Shown here in pieces: positions 15,375 to 24,550 of a stretch of DNA of 64,000 nt. The stretch comes from JAKFDI01 sp036676235. Lineage in GTDB: Bacteria; Pseudomonadota; Gammaproteobacteria; Burkholderiales; Burkholderiaceae_C. Within the stretch, counting starts at the first letter, position 1, and the number at the start of each line of letters is the position of its first letter. The DNA lies in contig JAKFDI010000036.1 of the NCBI GenBank assembly GCA_036676235.1, positions 62,001 through 126,000 of the forward strand, read 5' to 3'. The notes under the pieces are model-generated. The model worked only from the letters and a program-made list of their open reading frames with translations. It was not told where the DNA came from and ran no database searches. Both the position numbers and the translations under genes were made by a program.

Positions 15375-18300
15375 TCAGACCGCTGCGCGCGACTCGCCTT
15401 CGCCGGCGGCATGCATCGGGCCGTCTTCGGCCGGCGTGTTGTTGGCGCCGGGCACCTTGCGGCGGGCCAGGAGCGTGTAGACCGTGGGCACCACGAAGAT
15501 CGTCAGCAGGGTGCCCACGCTCATGCCGCCCACGATCACCCAGCCGATCTGGCGCCGGCTTTCCGCGCCCGCGCCGTGCGCGAACGCCAGCGGCAAGGCG
15601 CCGAGCACCATGGCGCCTGTCGTCATCATGATGGGGCGCAGGCGCAGCGACGCGCCGTCGACCACCGCCTCGATCGTGCTGCGCCCCTGCTGGCGCAGCT
15701 GGTTGGCGAACTCGACGATCAGGATGCCGTGCTTGGTGATGAGGCCGACCAGCGTGATGAGCCCGATCTGCGAATAGACGTTCAAGGTGCCGCCCGCGAG
15801 CTGCAGGGCCGCCAGGGCACCCAGCATCGACAAGGGCACGCTCAGCATGATGACGAGCGGGTCGACGAAGCTCTCGAACTGCCCGGACAGCACCAGGAAA
15901 ATGAACACCAGCGCCAGCACGAATACGAGACCGAGGGCGCCGCTGGACGAGCGGAACTCGCGCGTGGAGCCGTTCAATTCGGTCGAGTAGCCGGGCGGCA
16001 GCAGGCGGGCTGCGGTTTCGTCCATGAACTCCAGCGCCTCGCCGAGCGCGTAGCCCGGCACCAGGTTGGCCGTGATGGTGACCGAACGGCGCTGGTTGAA
16101 GTGATTCAGCTCCCGCGGGCTCACCGACTCCGTCACGGTGATCAGCGACGACAGCGGCACCATCGGCGCGGCGCCGCTCGCGTCGGCCCGTCCGCGCACG
16201 AACAGGCGGTCGATGTCTTCCGGCGTGGTGCGCCCGGCGCGATCGGTCTGCACGATGACGTCGTACTGCTCGGCGTCGCGCTGGTAGCGCGTGACGTTGC
16301 GCCCGCCGAGCATGGTCTCGATGGTGCGCGCCACCTGGTCGACGGGCACGCCGGCGTCGGCGGCACGCTCGCGGTCCACGCGGATGAAGATCTCCGGCTT
16401 GTTCAGCCGCAGGTCGCTGTCGGGCTGGACGATGCCTGGGTTGGCGTTCATCGCCGCGAGGAACTGCTGCGACACGCGCGAGAGGTTCTCGTAGGTGTCG
16501 GAGGTGACGATCACGAAGTTGATCGCGCGCTCGCGCGAGCCGCCGCCGAGCGACGGCGGGGTCACCGGGAAGGCGCTCACGCCCGGCAGTGATGCCAGGC
16601 GCGGCTGCATCAGCCGCGCCAGTTCCTGCGCACTGCGGTCGCGGTCGGCCCAGTCGACGGTGCGCATGGAGGCGATGCCCTGAGACACGGTCGGGTAGCC
16701 GTTGAGGATGAAGGTCCGGTCGAACTCCGGATAGTCCATGCCGATGCGCTCGATCTCGCGCATGTAGCGCTCGGTGTAGTCGAGCGTGGCGCCGTCGGGC
16801 GCGTTGGCGGTCACGCGCACCGTGCCCTGGTCCTCCATGGGCGCGAGTTCGCTCTTCATGCCCATGAACAGCCACCCGCTCGCGCCTGCCGACATCAGCA
16901 TCACGCCGATGACCAGCCAGCGCCGCTGCAGCGTCCAGGCCAGCGCCGCGCCGTAGCGCGACGTGAGCGAGACCAGCACCCGCTCCATCATGCGGTCGAA
17001 GCGGTTCGGCTTCGGGTTGTGGCGCAGCAGCTTGCTGCACATCATGGGCGTGAGCGTGAGCGCGGTGAAGCCCGAGACGACCACCGCGCCGGCGAGCGTC
17101 AACGCGAACTCGACGAACAGCCGCCCGGTGCGCCCCGGCGTGAAGGCCAGCGGCGCATACACCGCGGCCAGCGTGAGCGTCATCGCGACGATGGCGAAGC
17201 CCACCTCCTTCGCGCCGCGCAGCGCCGCCTGGAAAGGCGCCATGCCCTCCTCGATGTGGCGATAGATGTTCTCGAGCATCACGATCGCGTCGTCGACGAC
17301 GAGGCCGATCGCCAGCACCAGCGCCAGCAGCGTGAGCGTATTGATCGAGAAGCCGAACATCGACATCAGACCGAAGGCGCCGATGAGGCTCACGGGAATG
17401 GTGACCAGCGGAATGACCGAGGCGCGGAAGGTCCGCAGGAACACGAACACCACCAACGCGACCAACACCACCGCCTCGGCCACGGTGGTGTAGACGGCTT
17501 CGATGGAGCGCTCGATGAACACCGAGTTGTCGGTCGCCTGGCGCACCGTCAGGCCGTCGGGCAGCTCCTCCTGGATCTTGGGCAGGATCTCGCGCACACC
17601 GGCCGACACCTCCAGCGGGTTCGCAGTTGCCTGGCGGATAACGCCGGTGGACACCGCCGGCACACCGTTCAGCCGCACGCTGGAGCGCTCGCTCGCGGCC
17701 GCCTGCTCGATGCGTGCCACGTCGCGCAGGCGCACCGTGTAGCCGCTCGAGGTCTTGAGCGCCACCTGGCCGAACTGCTCGGGCGTGCGCAGGTCCGTGC
17801 GGGCCGTCACGCTGAATTCGCGCTGGCTGCTTTCGATGCGCCCGGCGGGCACCTCCAGGTTCTGCCGCCGCAGCGCGTCTTCCACGTCCTGCACGGTGAG
17901 CCGGTAGGACGCGAGCTTGTCGGGATCGAGCCAGACGCGCATGGCATAGGCCCGGTCGCCGCTCACGCGCACGTCGGCCACGCCGGGCACCGTCTGCAGC
18001 CGCGGCTTGACGATGCGATTGACGACGTCGGTCACTTCCAGCGGCGTCAGCGTCTCGCTCATGAAGGCGAGCCAGATCGTCGGCGAGGCATCGGCCTCGA
18101 CCTTGGCGATCACCGGCTCCTCGATGGCATCGGGCAGCTTGCCGCGCACGCGCGAGACGCGGTCGCGCACGTCGGCGGCGGCGTCTTCCGGGCTCTTGGT
18201 CAGCTTGAAGCGAACGGTGATCTGGCTGCGCTCCGACCGCGAGACCGAGGTGATGATGTCCACGCCCTCGATGCCGGCGATCGAGTCTTCGAGCGGCTTG

Positions 18301-18491
18301 GTCACCTGCGACTCGATGACCTCCGAGGAGGCGCCCTTGAGATCGGTCGTGACGTTGACCACCGGCTCGTCGATGCGCGGGTATTCGCGCACCTGGAGCT
18401 GCAGGTAGGACACCGCGCCGACGAGCACGATGATGAGCGCCATCACCGTCGCGAAGACGGGGCGGCGGATCGAGGTTTCGGAGAACTTCAT
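15375..18491 (-). CDS. RND efflux pump inner-membrane transporter (HAE1/AcrB type)
   Basis: Proton-driven trimeric exporter of hydrophobic or amphiphilic compounds. The 1038-residue protein has the family layout: N-terminal helix MKFSETSIRRPVFATVMALI, a large periplasmic porter domain, then the fourth-helix proton relay IGLVVDDAIVMLENIYRHIE with the Asp-Asp pair, and a repeat of the whole pattern in the second half (GLITLVGLITKHGILIVEFA). This KHGILIVEFAN version is common in the MexK/TriC/VexH-like branch. It follows its adaptor gene by 28 bp. No outer-membrane channel gene or regulator lies next to it, so it presumably uses a TolC-like protein from elsewhere. The substrate cannot be told. 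Confidence 0.95.
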   Translation of the reverse strand: MKFSETSIRRPVFATVMALIIVLVGAVSYLQLQVREYPRIDEPVVNVTTDLKGASSEVIESQVTKPLEDSIAGIEGVDIITSVSRSERSQITVRFKLTKSPEDAAADVRDRVSRVRGKLPDAIEEPVIAKVEADASPTIWLAFMSETLTPLEVTDVVNRIVKPRLQTVPGVADVRVSGDRAYAMRVWLDPDKLASYRLTVQDVEDALRRQNLEVPAGRIESSQREFSVTARTDLRTPEQFGQVALKTSSGYTVRLRDVARIEQAAASERSSVRLNGVPAVSTGVIRQATANPLEVSAGVREILPKIQEELPDGLTVRQATDNSVFIERSIEAVYTTVAEAVVLVALVVFVFLRTFRASVIPLVTIPVSLIGAFGLMSMFGFSINTLTLLALVLAIGLVVDDAIVMLENIYRHIEEGMAPFQAALRGAKEVGFAIVAMTLTLAAVYAPLAFTPGRTGRLFVEFALTLAGAVVVSGFTALTLTPMMCSKLLRHNPKPNRFDRMMERVLVSLTSRYGAALAWTLQRRWLVIGVMLMSAGASGWLFMGMKSELAPMEDQGTVRVTANAPDGATLDYTERYMREIERIGMDYPEFDRTFILNGYPTVSQGIASMRTVDWADRDRSAQELARLMQPRLASLPGVSAFPVTPPSLGGGSRERAINFVIVTSDTYENLSRVSQQFLAAMNANPGIVQPDSDLRLNKPEIFIRVDRERAADAGVPVDQVARTIETMLGGRNVTRYQRDAEQYDVIVQTDRAGRTTPEDIDRLFVRGRADASGAAPMVPLSSLITVTESVSPRELNHFNQRRSVTITANLVPGYALGEALEFMDETAARLLPPGYSTELNGSTREFRSSSGALGLVFVLALVFIFLVLSGQFESFVDPLVIMLSVPLSMLGALAALQLAGGTLNVYSQIGLITLVGLITKHGILIVEFANQLRQQGRSTIEAVVDGASLRLRPIMMTTGAMVLGALPLAFAHGAGAESRRQIGWVIVGGMSVGTLLTIFVVPTVYTLLARRKVPGANNTPAEDGPMHAAGEGESRAAV

Positions 18492-18519
18492 GAAGGAGCC
18501 CCGGGGCGCTGCGTGAGGC

Positions 18520-19752
18520 TCAGACCGCCGCGGCGCGGCGCTTCGTGGACAACAGGGTCGAGGCCGACGCCGGGCCGCCGCTCGTCACGCCCGAGGCGCC
18601 CGTGGGTGCCGCGGGCGCGCTGTCGGCCTTGCCGCCGCCGACCTCGACCACGCGCACCGGCAGGCCGTCGGCCCGCAGCAGCGGCCCCTGCCCGGCCGTG
18701 ACGACCAGGTCGCCCGCAGCCAGCCCTTCGAGAATCTCCACCTTGCCGGGAATGCGCAGGCCGAGCTTCGCTTCGAGGCGCTGCGTCGTCTTGCCGTTCG
18801 GCCCGTCGACGACCTTCAGGAGGTACTGCTTGCCGCCTTGCGGGACCAGCGCCTCTTCCGGCACCACGATGGCGTTCTCGCGCACGGCAAAGACGATACG
18901 CGCCCGCGCGAACATGCCCGAACGCAGCCGGCCCTCGCGGTTGTCCAGCCGCGCCCGTACCAGCAGCGAGCGGCCGTTGGCATCGAGCTGCGAATCGAGC
19001 GCTTCGACCTTGCCGGTGAAGCTGCGCCCCGGCATGCCGTCGAGGCTGACCTCGACATCCTGGCCGGTGCGCAGCCGGCCGAGCGAGCGCTCGGGCAGCC
19101 GGAAGTCGACGAACATGGCCGAGACATCCTCGATGCCGACGATGTCGCCGCCCTCTTTCACATAGTCGCCCACGTCCACGGTCGCGATGCCGGCGATGCC
19201 GTCGAAGGGCGCGACGATGCGCATGCGCGTCACCTGCGCCTTGGCGAGCGCCACCTGCGCCATCGCCACCTCGAGCGCGGCGGCCGACTGGTCGACCGCA
19301 CTTTGGCTCACGAAGTTCTCGCCGATCAGCTCGCGGTTGCGCTGCAGGTTGGTGCGGGCAATGCTCGCCTGCGCCTGCGCCTGCATCAGCTGCGCCTGCT
19401 GCAGCGTGTCGTCGAGCTGCACCAGCACCTGGCCCTTGCGCACGCGCTGCCCGTCGGCGAAGCCGAGGCGGTCGATGCGCCCGCTCACCTCGGGGCGCAG
19501 CACCACGCTCTGCAGCGAACGCACCGAACCGACGGTGTTCACGTCGTCCTGCAGCGCCCGCCGCTCCACCTTCGCCACTTCCACCGTGACCGCCTCGCCG
19601 GCGCCACGCGATGCGGCCGCGCCACGGGACGGCATGGCATCGGCCGACTGCGGGGCGGCTGCATGCTCCGGCCGCACGTTCTGGTACCAGTAGGCGATGC
19701 CGGCGGCCGCAGCGATGCCGGCGACGGCGACGAGGGTGTGAAACGTTTTCAT
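18520..19752 (-). CDS. RND efflux periplasmic adaptor subunit (membrane fusion protein)
   Basis: Adaptor linking the downstream RND transporter to an outer-membrane channel. An N-terminal signal or anchor helix (LVAVAGIAAAAGIAYWY) is followed by an Ala-rich linker. The lipoyl half-motifs are SGRIDRLGFADGQRVRKGQVL and APFDGIAGIATVDVGDYVKE, separated by a coiled-coil hairpin (residues about 118-165, Gln and Ala rich), and then come the beta-barrel and membrane-proximal domains. There is no lipobox cysteine, so it is held by the uncleaved helix. The C-terminal 35 residues are low-complexity. It is first in a two-gene operon; a 6-bp inverted repeat lies 39 bp upstream. Confidence 0.93.
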   Translation of the reverse strand: MKTFHTLVAVAGIAAAAGIAYWYQNVRPEHAAAPQSADAMPSRGAAASRGAGEAVTVEVAKVERRALQDDVNTVGSVRSLQSVVLRPEVSGRIDRLGFADGQRVRKGQVLVQLDDTLQQAQLMQAQAQASIARTNLQRNRELIGENFVSQSAVDQSAAALEVAMAQVALAKAQVTRMRIVAPFDGIAGIATVDVGDYVKEGGDIVGIEDVSAMFVDFRLPERSLGRLRTGQDVEVSLDGMPGRSFTGKVEALDSQLDANGRSLLVRARLDNREGRLRSGMFARARIVFAVRENAIVVPEEALVPQGGKQYLLKVVDGPNGKTTQRLEAKLGLRIPGKVEILEGLAAGDLVVTAGQGPLLRADGLPVRVVEVGGGKADSAPAAPTGASGVTSGGPASASTLLSTKRRAAAV

Positions 19753-19790
19753 GAGGTCACGAAATGGCAGCCTGCCAATGTAGCGTTCGC

Positions 19791-19808
19791 CCGCTGTTTA
19801 TGCAGCGG
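19791..19808. promoter_or_regulatory. Inverted repeat upstream of the RND operon
   Basis: CCGCTG (19791-19796) and CAGCGG (19803-19808) form a perfect 6-bp dyad with a 6-nt spacer, in the 90-bp gap between rnhA and the adaptor gene. It has no T-tract on either side, so it is more likely an operator or a weak hairpin than a terminator. Confidence 0.35.
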
Positions 19809-19842
19809 TCCTTACCCGCGAGGGCCGTGCACCGATGCCAAA

Positions 19843-20313
19843 TCAGACCGTTTCGCAGCCACGGTTGGCCAGCGCATCGGCGCGCTCGTTGCCCACGTCG
19901 CCCGAGTGGCCCTTCACCCAGCGCCATTCGACGTGGTGCAGCGTGCGCAGCGCATCGAGCCGCTGCCACAGTTCGGCGTTCTTCACCGGCTTGCGATCGG
20001 CCGTCTTCCAGCCGCGCAGCTTCCAGCCATGAATCCATTCCGTGATGCCCTTGCGCACGTACTCGCTGTCGGTGTGGACCGTCACGTCGCAGGTGCGCTT
20101 GAGCGAGGCCAGCGCCTCGATCACCGCCGTCAACTCCATGCGGTTGTTGGTGGTGAGCTTCTCGCCGCCGAAGAGTTCTTTCTCATGCCCGCCGGACGAC
20201 AGCCAGGCACCCCAGCCGCCACGGCCCGGATTGCCCTTGCAGGCGCCGTCGGTGTAGATCGTCACTTGCGGGCGTGCGGCAACGGGCGAAACGGTAGAGG
20301 CAGGAGTCGTCAT
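19843..20313 (-). CDS. rnhA: Ribonuclease HI
   Basis: Endonuclease that cuts the RNA strand of RNA-DNA hybrids, removing primers and R-loops. The 156-residue protein (E. coli 155) has all four catalytic carboxylates in their usual contexts: YTDGACKGNPG, TTNNRMELTAVIEAL, VHTDSEYVRKGITEWI and NERADALAN. The basic HGWKLRGWKTADRKPVKN handle is also there. The start ATG 20313 overlaps the stop of the methyltransferase gene (ATGA). The first 14 residues are a short non-conserved extension. Confidence 0.97.
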   Translation of the reverse strand: MTTPASTVSPVAARPQVTIYTDGACKGNPGRGGWGAWLSSGGHEKELFGGEKLTTNNRMELTAVIEALASLKRTCDVTVHTDSEYVRKGITEWIHGWKLRGWKTADRKPVKNAELWQRLDALRTLHHVEWRWVKGHSGDVGNERADALANRGCETV

Positions 20314-21152
20314 TCGGATTCGTGTGAGCGCGTGCGGCGCTGCGGGTGGGCGGCGCGATGACGATGGGCCACCACCGCCGGTGCCTTCTTGGGTTTGGCC
20401 CGGGCATCGCGCACGAGGCCGACCAGGCGCATGCCGCGTACGCGCTTCACGGCCGTGAGCGCATAGACCGCGCCGAACACCGGCCACCAGCGGTCGCCGG
20501 CGCGCTCGGCCCACTCGAAGCGCGACAGCCACTTCTGCGAACCCGCTGGCGGCGCGTAGCAGCCGAACTGACCCGCTTCGACCTCGAAGCTGAGCAGGCG
20601 CAGCCAGTCGCGCAGGCGTCGGTAACCGATGAAATCGCCGGTGCTCGGCAGGAACAGACTGCGTTTGCGGCCGAGGCCAACGCCGCGCCCGAGGTGCCCC
20701 ATGCGTTGGCGAAGGCCCCACAGGCTCGCCGGGTTGAAGCCGACGATGACGACCCGGCCTTCCGGGCGCAACACGCGCTCCACCTCGCGCAAGGTGTGGT
20801 GGGGGTCGCGGGCGAGCTCGAGCGAGTGCGGCAGCACGACGAGATCGAGGCTCTGGCCGTCGAAAGGCAGGGCGTCGAAGTTGCCGTACAGCGCCACCGC
20901 CGCCGGCTCGCCCGGGTTCGCCGCATCCGGCACCGTATGTGTGGAGGGCGCCTTGTTGTGGAGCACCCAGCGGTGCGGCATCCGGTTTGCCCTCAGCGCA
21001 TCGAGTTCGGGCAGGCCGATCTGCAATGCGTGGAACCCGAAGACATCGACCACCGCCTGATCGAGATGCTGCTGTTCCCAGGCGAGCAGATAGCGGCCCG
21101 CGGGGGTCTTCAGCCAATCGCTCAAACCTATAATCGCCGGGCTTTCCGCCAT
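20310..21152 (-). CDS. Class I SAM-dependent methyltransferase (UbiE/Methyltransf_11-like)
   Basis: This protein shows LDLVVLPHSLELARDPHHTLREV and VLRPEGRVVIVGFNPASLWG, the motif II-IV part of Rossmann methyltransferases that read their acceptor through a His-Ser-Leu-Glu sequence. The motif I glycine cluster is poorly conserved. The C-terminal 35 residues are basic (KPKKAPAVVAHRHRAAHPQR). Homologues commonly precede rnhA in Burkholderiales and have no assigned substrate. ATG 21152 is chosen; its CAT is part of a CATG that also forms the gloB start on the other strand. TTG 21125 is an alternative that would leave the gloB promoter outside the gene. Confidence 0.8.
   Translation of the reverse strand: MAESPAIIGLSDWLKTPAGRYLLAWEQQHLDQAVVDVFGFHALQIGLPELDALRANRMPHRWVLHNKAPSTHTVPDAANPGEPAAVALYGNFDALPFDGQSLDLVVLPHSLELARDPHHTLREVERVLRPEGRVVIVGFNPASLWGLRQRMGHLGRGVGLGRKRSLFLPSTGDFIGYRRLRDWLRLLSFEVEAGQFGCYAPPAGSQKWLSRFEWAERAGDRWWPVFGAVYALTAVKRVRGMRLVGLVRDARAKPKKAPAVVAHRHRAAHPQRRTRSHESE
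21129..21134 (+). promoter_or_regulatory. -10 box of the gloB promoter
   Basis: TATAAT is a consensus -10 element 16 bp before the gloB ATG, predicting an untranslated leader of only about 10 nt without a Shine-Dalgarno. It lies within the 5' end of the divergent methyltransferase frame if that gene starts at 21152. The -35 region is weak. Confidence 0.5.
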
Positions 21153-21924
21153 GAACCTCGCCGCGCTTCCTGCCTTCACCGACAACTACATCTGGATGCT
21201 CCACGATGGCGTGCAAGCCATCGTCGTCGATCCGGGAGACGCGGCACCCGTGCTCGCCGCCCTCGAGTCGCAGCACCTGAGGCTGGCGGGCATTCTAGTG
21301 ACCCACCACCACGGCGATCACGTCGGCGGCCTCGAGTCGCTGCGTCCCGTTCTGCAGGGTCCGATCTACGGTCCGGCGCGCGAAAACATCCCATCGCCCT
21401 ACACCGCCGTTGAACATGGCGAGTCGGTCGAACTGCTGGGACTGCGCTTCGAGGTGATCGACGTGCCCGGCCATACCGCCGGCCACATCGCCTACTTCCA
21501 CGCCGCGTCTGCCGGCGAGCGACCCCTCCTCTTCTGCGGTGACACGCTGTTCTCCGGCGGCTGCGGCCGGCTGTTCGAGGGCACGCCGGCGCAGATGCAT
21601 GTCTCACTGCAGCGGCTGGCCGCGCTGCCCGGCGACACGCAGGTGTGCTGCGCCCATGAGTACACCCTGTCCAACCTGAAGTTCGCGAACGCCGTCGAAC
21701 CCGGCAACGCCGCGCTGCGCGACTACACCACGCGCTGCGAGGCGCTGCGCGCCGACGGCCTGCCCACGCTGCCCAGTTCCATCGAGACCGAGCGGCGGGT
21801 GAACCCCTTCCTGCGCTGCGAGGAAGCCGAGGTCGTGCAGTCTGCACGCCGCCGCGGCGCCGCGGGCGACACGGCGGTCGACGTGTTCGCGACACTTCGT
21901 CAATGGAAAAACGAGTTCCGATGA
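21151..21924 (+). CDS. gloB: Hydroxyacylglutathione hydrolase (glyoxalase II)
   Basis: Metallo-beta-lactamase fold enzyme that hydrolyses S-lactoylglutathione to lactate and glutathione in methylglyoxal detoxification. The metal site is THHHGDHVGG near residue 52, with further ligands in PGHTAGHIAYF and FCGDTLFSGGCGRLFEG and CCAHEYTLSNLKFA. The C-terminal substrate domain has NPFLRCEEAEVVQS. Length 257 is normal. The ATG is shared with the divergent methyltransferase start in a CATG. The stop overlaps the mltD start (ATGA). Confidence 0.96.
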   Translation: MNLAALPAFTDNYIWMLHDGVQAIVVDPGDAAPVLAALESQHLRLAGILVTHHHGDHVGGLESLRPVLQGPIYGPARENIPSPYTAVEHGESVELLGLRFEVIDVPGHTAGHIAYFHAASAGERPLLFCGDTLFSGGCGRLFEGTPAQMHVSLQRLAALPGDTQVCCAHEYTLSNLKFANAVEPGNAALRDYTTRCEALRADGLPTLPSSIETERRVNPFLRCEEAEVVQSARRRGAAGDTAVDVFATLRQWKNEFR

Positions 21925-23579
21925 ATTACTCCAGCCTGCGCGCCGCGCTGCTGTCCGGCGTGGCGACGCTGCTGGTACTGGCGGGCTGCGCCACGTCCGC
22001 ACCGCCGGCTCCGCCCGACGCCGCTCCCGAACCCCTCGACGCCGCACCCGTTGCGGCGGCTGCGTCTGAGCCCCTGCCTCCCGCCGCGCCCGCGAGCGCC
22101 GTGGCGCTGGCGGCGCAAACCGGCACGGCGGTCGACCCGGTGCGCCCCGACGAAACCGTCGATCTCGACAAGGACGATGCCCGCACCGACCTCTGGGAGC
22201 GCGTGCGCCGCGGCTTCGCCATGCCGGACCTCGACAACCCGACCGTGCGCCAGTACGAGCAGTGGTATGCCGAGCGGCCCGAATACGTCGAGCGCATGAC
22301 CGAACGCGGCGGGCGCTATCTGTTCCACATCGTCGAAGAGGTCGAGCGCCGCGGCATGCCGACCGAGCTGGCGCTGCTGCCCTTCATCGAAAGTGCGTTC
22401 AATCCACAGGCGATCTCGTCGGCCAAGGCCTCGGGCATGTGGCAGTTCATGCCGGCGACGGGGCGACACTTTTCGCTCACGCAGAACGCCTTTCGCGACG
22501 ACCGGCGCGACGTGCTCGCATCGACCCGTGCCGCGCTCGACTACCTGGAATATCTGCACGGCATGTTCGGCGACTGGCAGCTCGCGCTCTCCGCCTACAA
22601 CTGGGGCGAAGGCAACGTCAAGCGCGCCATCACCCGCAACGAGCGGGCGGGCAAGCCCACCGGCTATCTCGACCTGCGCATGCCGCGCGAGACGCGCCAC
22701 TACGTGCCCAAGCTGCAGGCGGTGAAGAACCTCATCGCGCAACCGGCGAACTTCTCGCTCACGCTGCCGGAACTCCAGAACCACCCGTACTTCCTGAGCG
22801 TGCCCATCACGCGCGACATCGACGTCGAGACCGCCATCGCGCTGTCGGGCATGCGTGCCGACGAATTCCGCAGCCTGAACCCGCAGCACAAGAGCCCGGT
22901 CATCCTGGCGGCCGGCACGCCGCAGCTGCTGATGCCCTACGACAACGCGAACCTCTTCCTGCGCCGGATCGCGCGCCACGACGGCCAGCTCGCCACCTGG
23001 ACGGTGTGGGTCGCGCCGCGCACGCTGCATCCGTCGGACGCGGCGCGGCAGGTCGGCATGACCGAAGACGAACTGCGCGAGGCGAACGACATCCCGCCGC
23101 GCATGCTCGTCAAGGCCGGCTCGACGCTGCTGGTGTCGCGGGCTGCACGCCACCACGACGTGACCGAAGAAGTTCTCGAGAACGCGCGGCTGTCGTTCGC
23201 CCCGGAAGTGTCGACGCGCCGCGTCGTGCTGCGCGCGCGCAAGCGCGACACCGTGGCGAGCATCGCGCGCCGCTACCGCGTCAGCCCCGACGCGGTGGCC
23301 GCGTGGAACGATGTGTCGTCGAGCGCACGCTTCAAGCCCGGTCAGCGCATCGTGCTGCACCTCGTGCGCAGCACGCAGGCCAAGCGCCCGGCCGGATCGA
23401 AGGTTCGCGCCGCGAGCGTCGCGCACAAGCCGAGCCGCAGCGCCAAGGCGGCGAGCAAGCAGCCGGTCGCGAAGAAGAGCGCTTCACGCAGCGCGAAGAC
23501 GCCGGTCGCCGCCAAGAAGAGCAGCACACGGGTCGCGAAGCGCGGCGCGGACGGCGCGGGGCGCGAACCCGGCGAGTAG
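21921..23579 (+). CDS. mltD: Membrane-bound lytic murein transglycosylase D with basic tail
   Basis: Outer-membrane lipoprotein that cleaves the glycan strands of peptidoglycan. A signal peptide with lipobox LVLAGC ends near residue 20, followed by a long Ala/Pro linker. The SLT domain shows LALLPFIESAFNPQAISSA with the catalytic Glu, GMWQFMPATG and LALSAYNWGEGNVKRA. A LysM domain is seen near residues 430-480 (RDTVASIARRYRVSPDAVAA). The last 65 residues are unusual: a Lys/Ala/Ser-rich, histone H1-like tail (KAASKQPVAKKSASRSAKTP). The start chosen is ATG 21921, overlapping the gloB stop; a start at 21903 adds MEKRVP. Confidence 0.94.
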   Translation: MNYSSLRAALLSGVATLLVLAGCATSAPPAPPDAAPEPLDAAPVAAAASEPLPPAAPASAVALAAQTGTAVDPVRPDETVDLDKDDARTDLWERVRRGFAMPDLDNPTVRQYEQWYAERPEYVERMTERGGRYLFHIVEEVERRGMPTELALLPFIESAFNPQAISSAKASGMWQFMPATGRHFSLTQNAFRDDRRDVLASTRAALDYLEYLHGMFGDWQLALSAYNWGEGNVKRAITRNERAGKPTGYLDLRMPRETRHYVPKLQAVKNLIAQPANFSLTLPELQNHPYFLSVPITRDIDVETAIALSGMRADEFRSLNPQHKSPVILAAGTPQLLMPYDNANLFLRRIARHDGQLATWTVWVAPRTLHPSDAARQVGMTEDELREANDIPPRMLVKAGSTLLVSRAARHHDVTEEVLENARLSFAPEVSTRRVVLRARKRDTVASIARRYRVSPDAVAAWNDVSSSARFKPGQRIVLHLVRSTQAKRPAGSKVRAASVAHKPSRSAKAASKQPVAKKSASRSAKTPVAAKKSSTRVAKRGADGAGREPGE

Positions 23580-23601
23580 CCTTTCCCGCAGCGCGGGCCG
23601 G

Positions 23602-24189
23602 TCAGCGCCGGTCGACCAGCGCGTGGGCGATGGTGCCCAGATCCACGTACTCGAGCTCGCTGCCGATAGGCACGCCGCGGGCGAGCCGCGTGACGCGCAG
23701 GCCGCGCGATTTCATCGCCTCCACCACCACGTGGGCCGTGGCCTCGCCTTCGGCCGTGAAGTTGGTGGCGAGGATGAGTTCCTCCACCACGCCGTCGCTC
23801 GCACGCTCGATCAGCCGCTTCAGGCCGATGTCGCCCACGCTCACCCCATCGAGCGGGCTGAGCCTTCCCATCAGCACGAAGTAGAGGCCGCGGTAGCTGC
23901 CGGTGCGCTCGAGCGCGGCCTGGTCGGCCGGCGTCTCCACCACGCACAGCAGGCGCGCATCGCGCGACGCATCGAGGCAGATGCTGCACACCTCGCCCTC
24001 GGTGAAGGTATGGCAACGCTCGCAATGCCGCACATTGGCAACCGCGGCCTGCAGCGTGGCAGCGATGCGGTGCGCACCGTCGCGGTCGTGCTGCAGCAGG
24101 TGGAAGGCCATGCGCTGCGCCGACTTGACGCCCACGCCAGGCAGGCGCCGCAGCGCCTCGATCAGCGCGTCGAGCGCGGGTTCGGCCAC
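23602..24189 (-). CDS. recR: Recombination mediator RecR
   Basis: RecR loads RecA onto gapped single-stranded DNA with RecO and RecF. The 195-residue protein shows the helix-hairpin-helix LRRLPGVGVKSAQRMAFHLL, the zinc site CERCHTFTEGEVCSIC and the Toprim core (LCVVETPADQAALERTG, ATNFTAEGEATAHVV). It is the last gene of dnaX-ebfC-recR, 16 bp after ebfC, and converges with mltD. Confidence 0.97.
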   Translation of the reverse strand: MAEPALDALIEALRRLPGVGVKSAQRMAFHLLQHDRDGAHRIAATLQAAVANVRHCERCHTFTEGEVCSICLDASRDARLLCVVETPADQAALERTGSYRGLYFVLMGRLSPLDGVSVGDIGLKRLIERASDGVVEELILATNFTAEGEATAHVVVEAMKSRGLRVTRLARGVPIGSELEYVDLGTIAHALVDRR

Positions 24190-24205
24190 GGCGGGGTGTC
24201 GGCGC

Positions 24206-24532
24206 TCAGAACGGGAACTTCATGCCCGGCGGCATCGGCATGCCGGCAGTGAGCTTGCCCATCTTTTCCTGCGACACCTCTTCGGCGCGGCGCACACCGT
24301 CGTTGAAGGCGGCGGCCACCAGGTCTTCGAGCATGTCCTTGTCGTCGGCAAGCAGGCTCGGATCGATCTGGATGCGCTTCACGTCGTGCTTGCAGGTCAT
24401 CGTCACCTTCACGAGGCCGGCGCCGGACTGGCCTTCGACCTCGATGGTGGCGAGTTCGTCCTGCGCCTTCTTCAGGTTGTCCTGCATCGCCTGGGCCTGC
24501 TTCATCAGACCTGCGAGTTGACCCTTCATCAT
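24206..24532 (-). CDS. ebfC: YbaB/EbfC family nucleoid-associated protein
   Basis: Small DNA-binding dimer, 108 residues, with the family core GLMKQAQAMQDNLKKAQDEL, an acidic-to-basic beta region VEGQSGAGLVKVTMTCKHDV and the end KLTAGMPMPPGMKFPF. It is placed between dnaX and recR as in most proteobacteria. The start is a double ATG; the first is used. Confidence 0.96.
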   Translation of the reverse strand: MMKGQLAGLMKQAQAMQDNLKKAQDELATIEVEGQSGAGLVKVTMTCKHDVKRIQIDPSLLADDKDMLEDLVAAAFNDGVRRAEEVSQEKMGKLTAGMPMPPGMKFPF

Positions 24533-24550
24533 GGCTGTGTGCTCCGGAGT

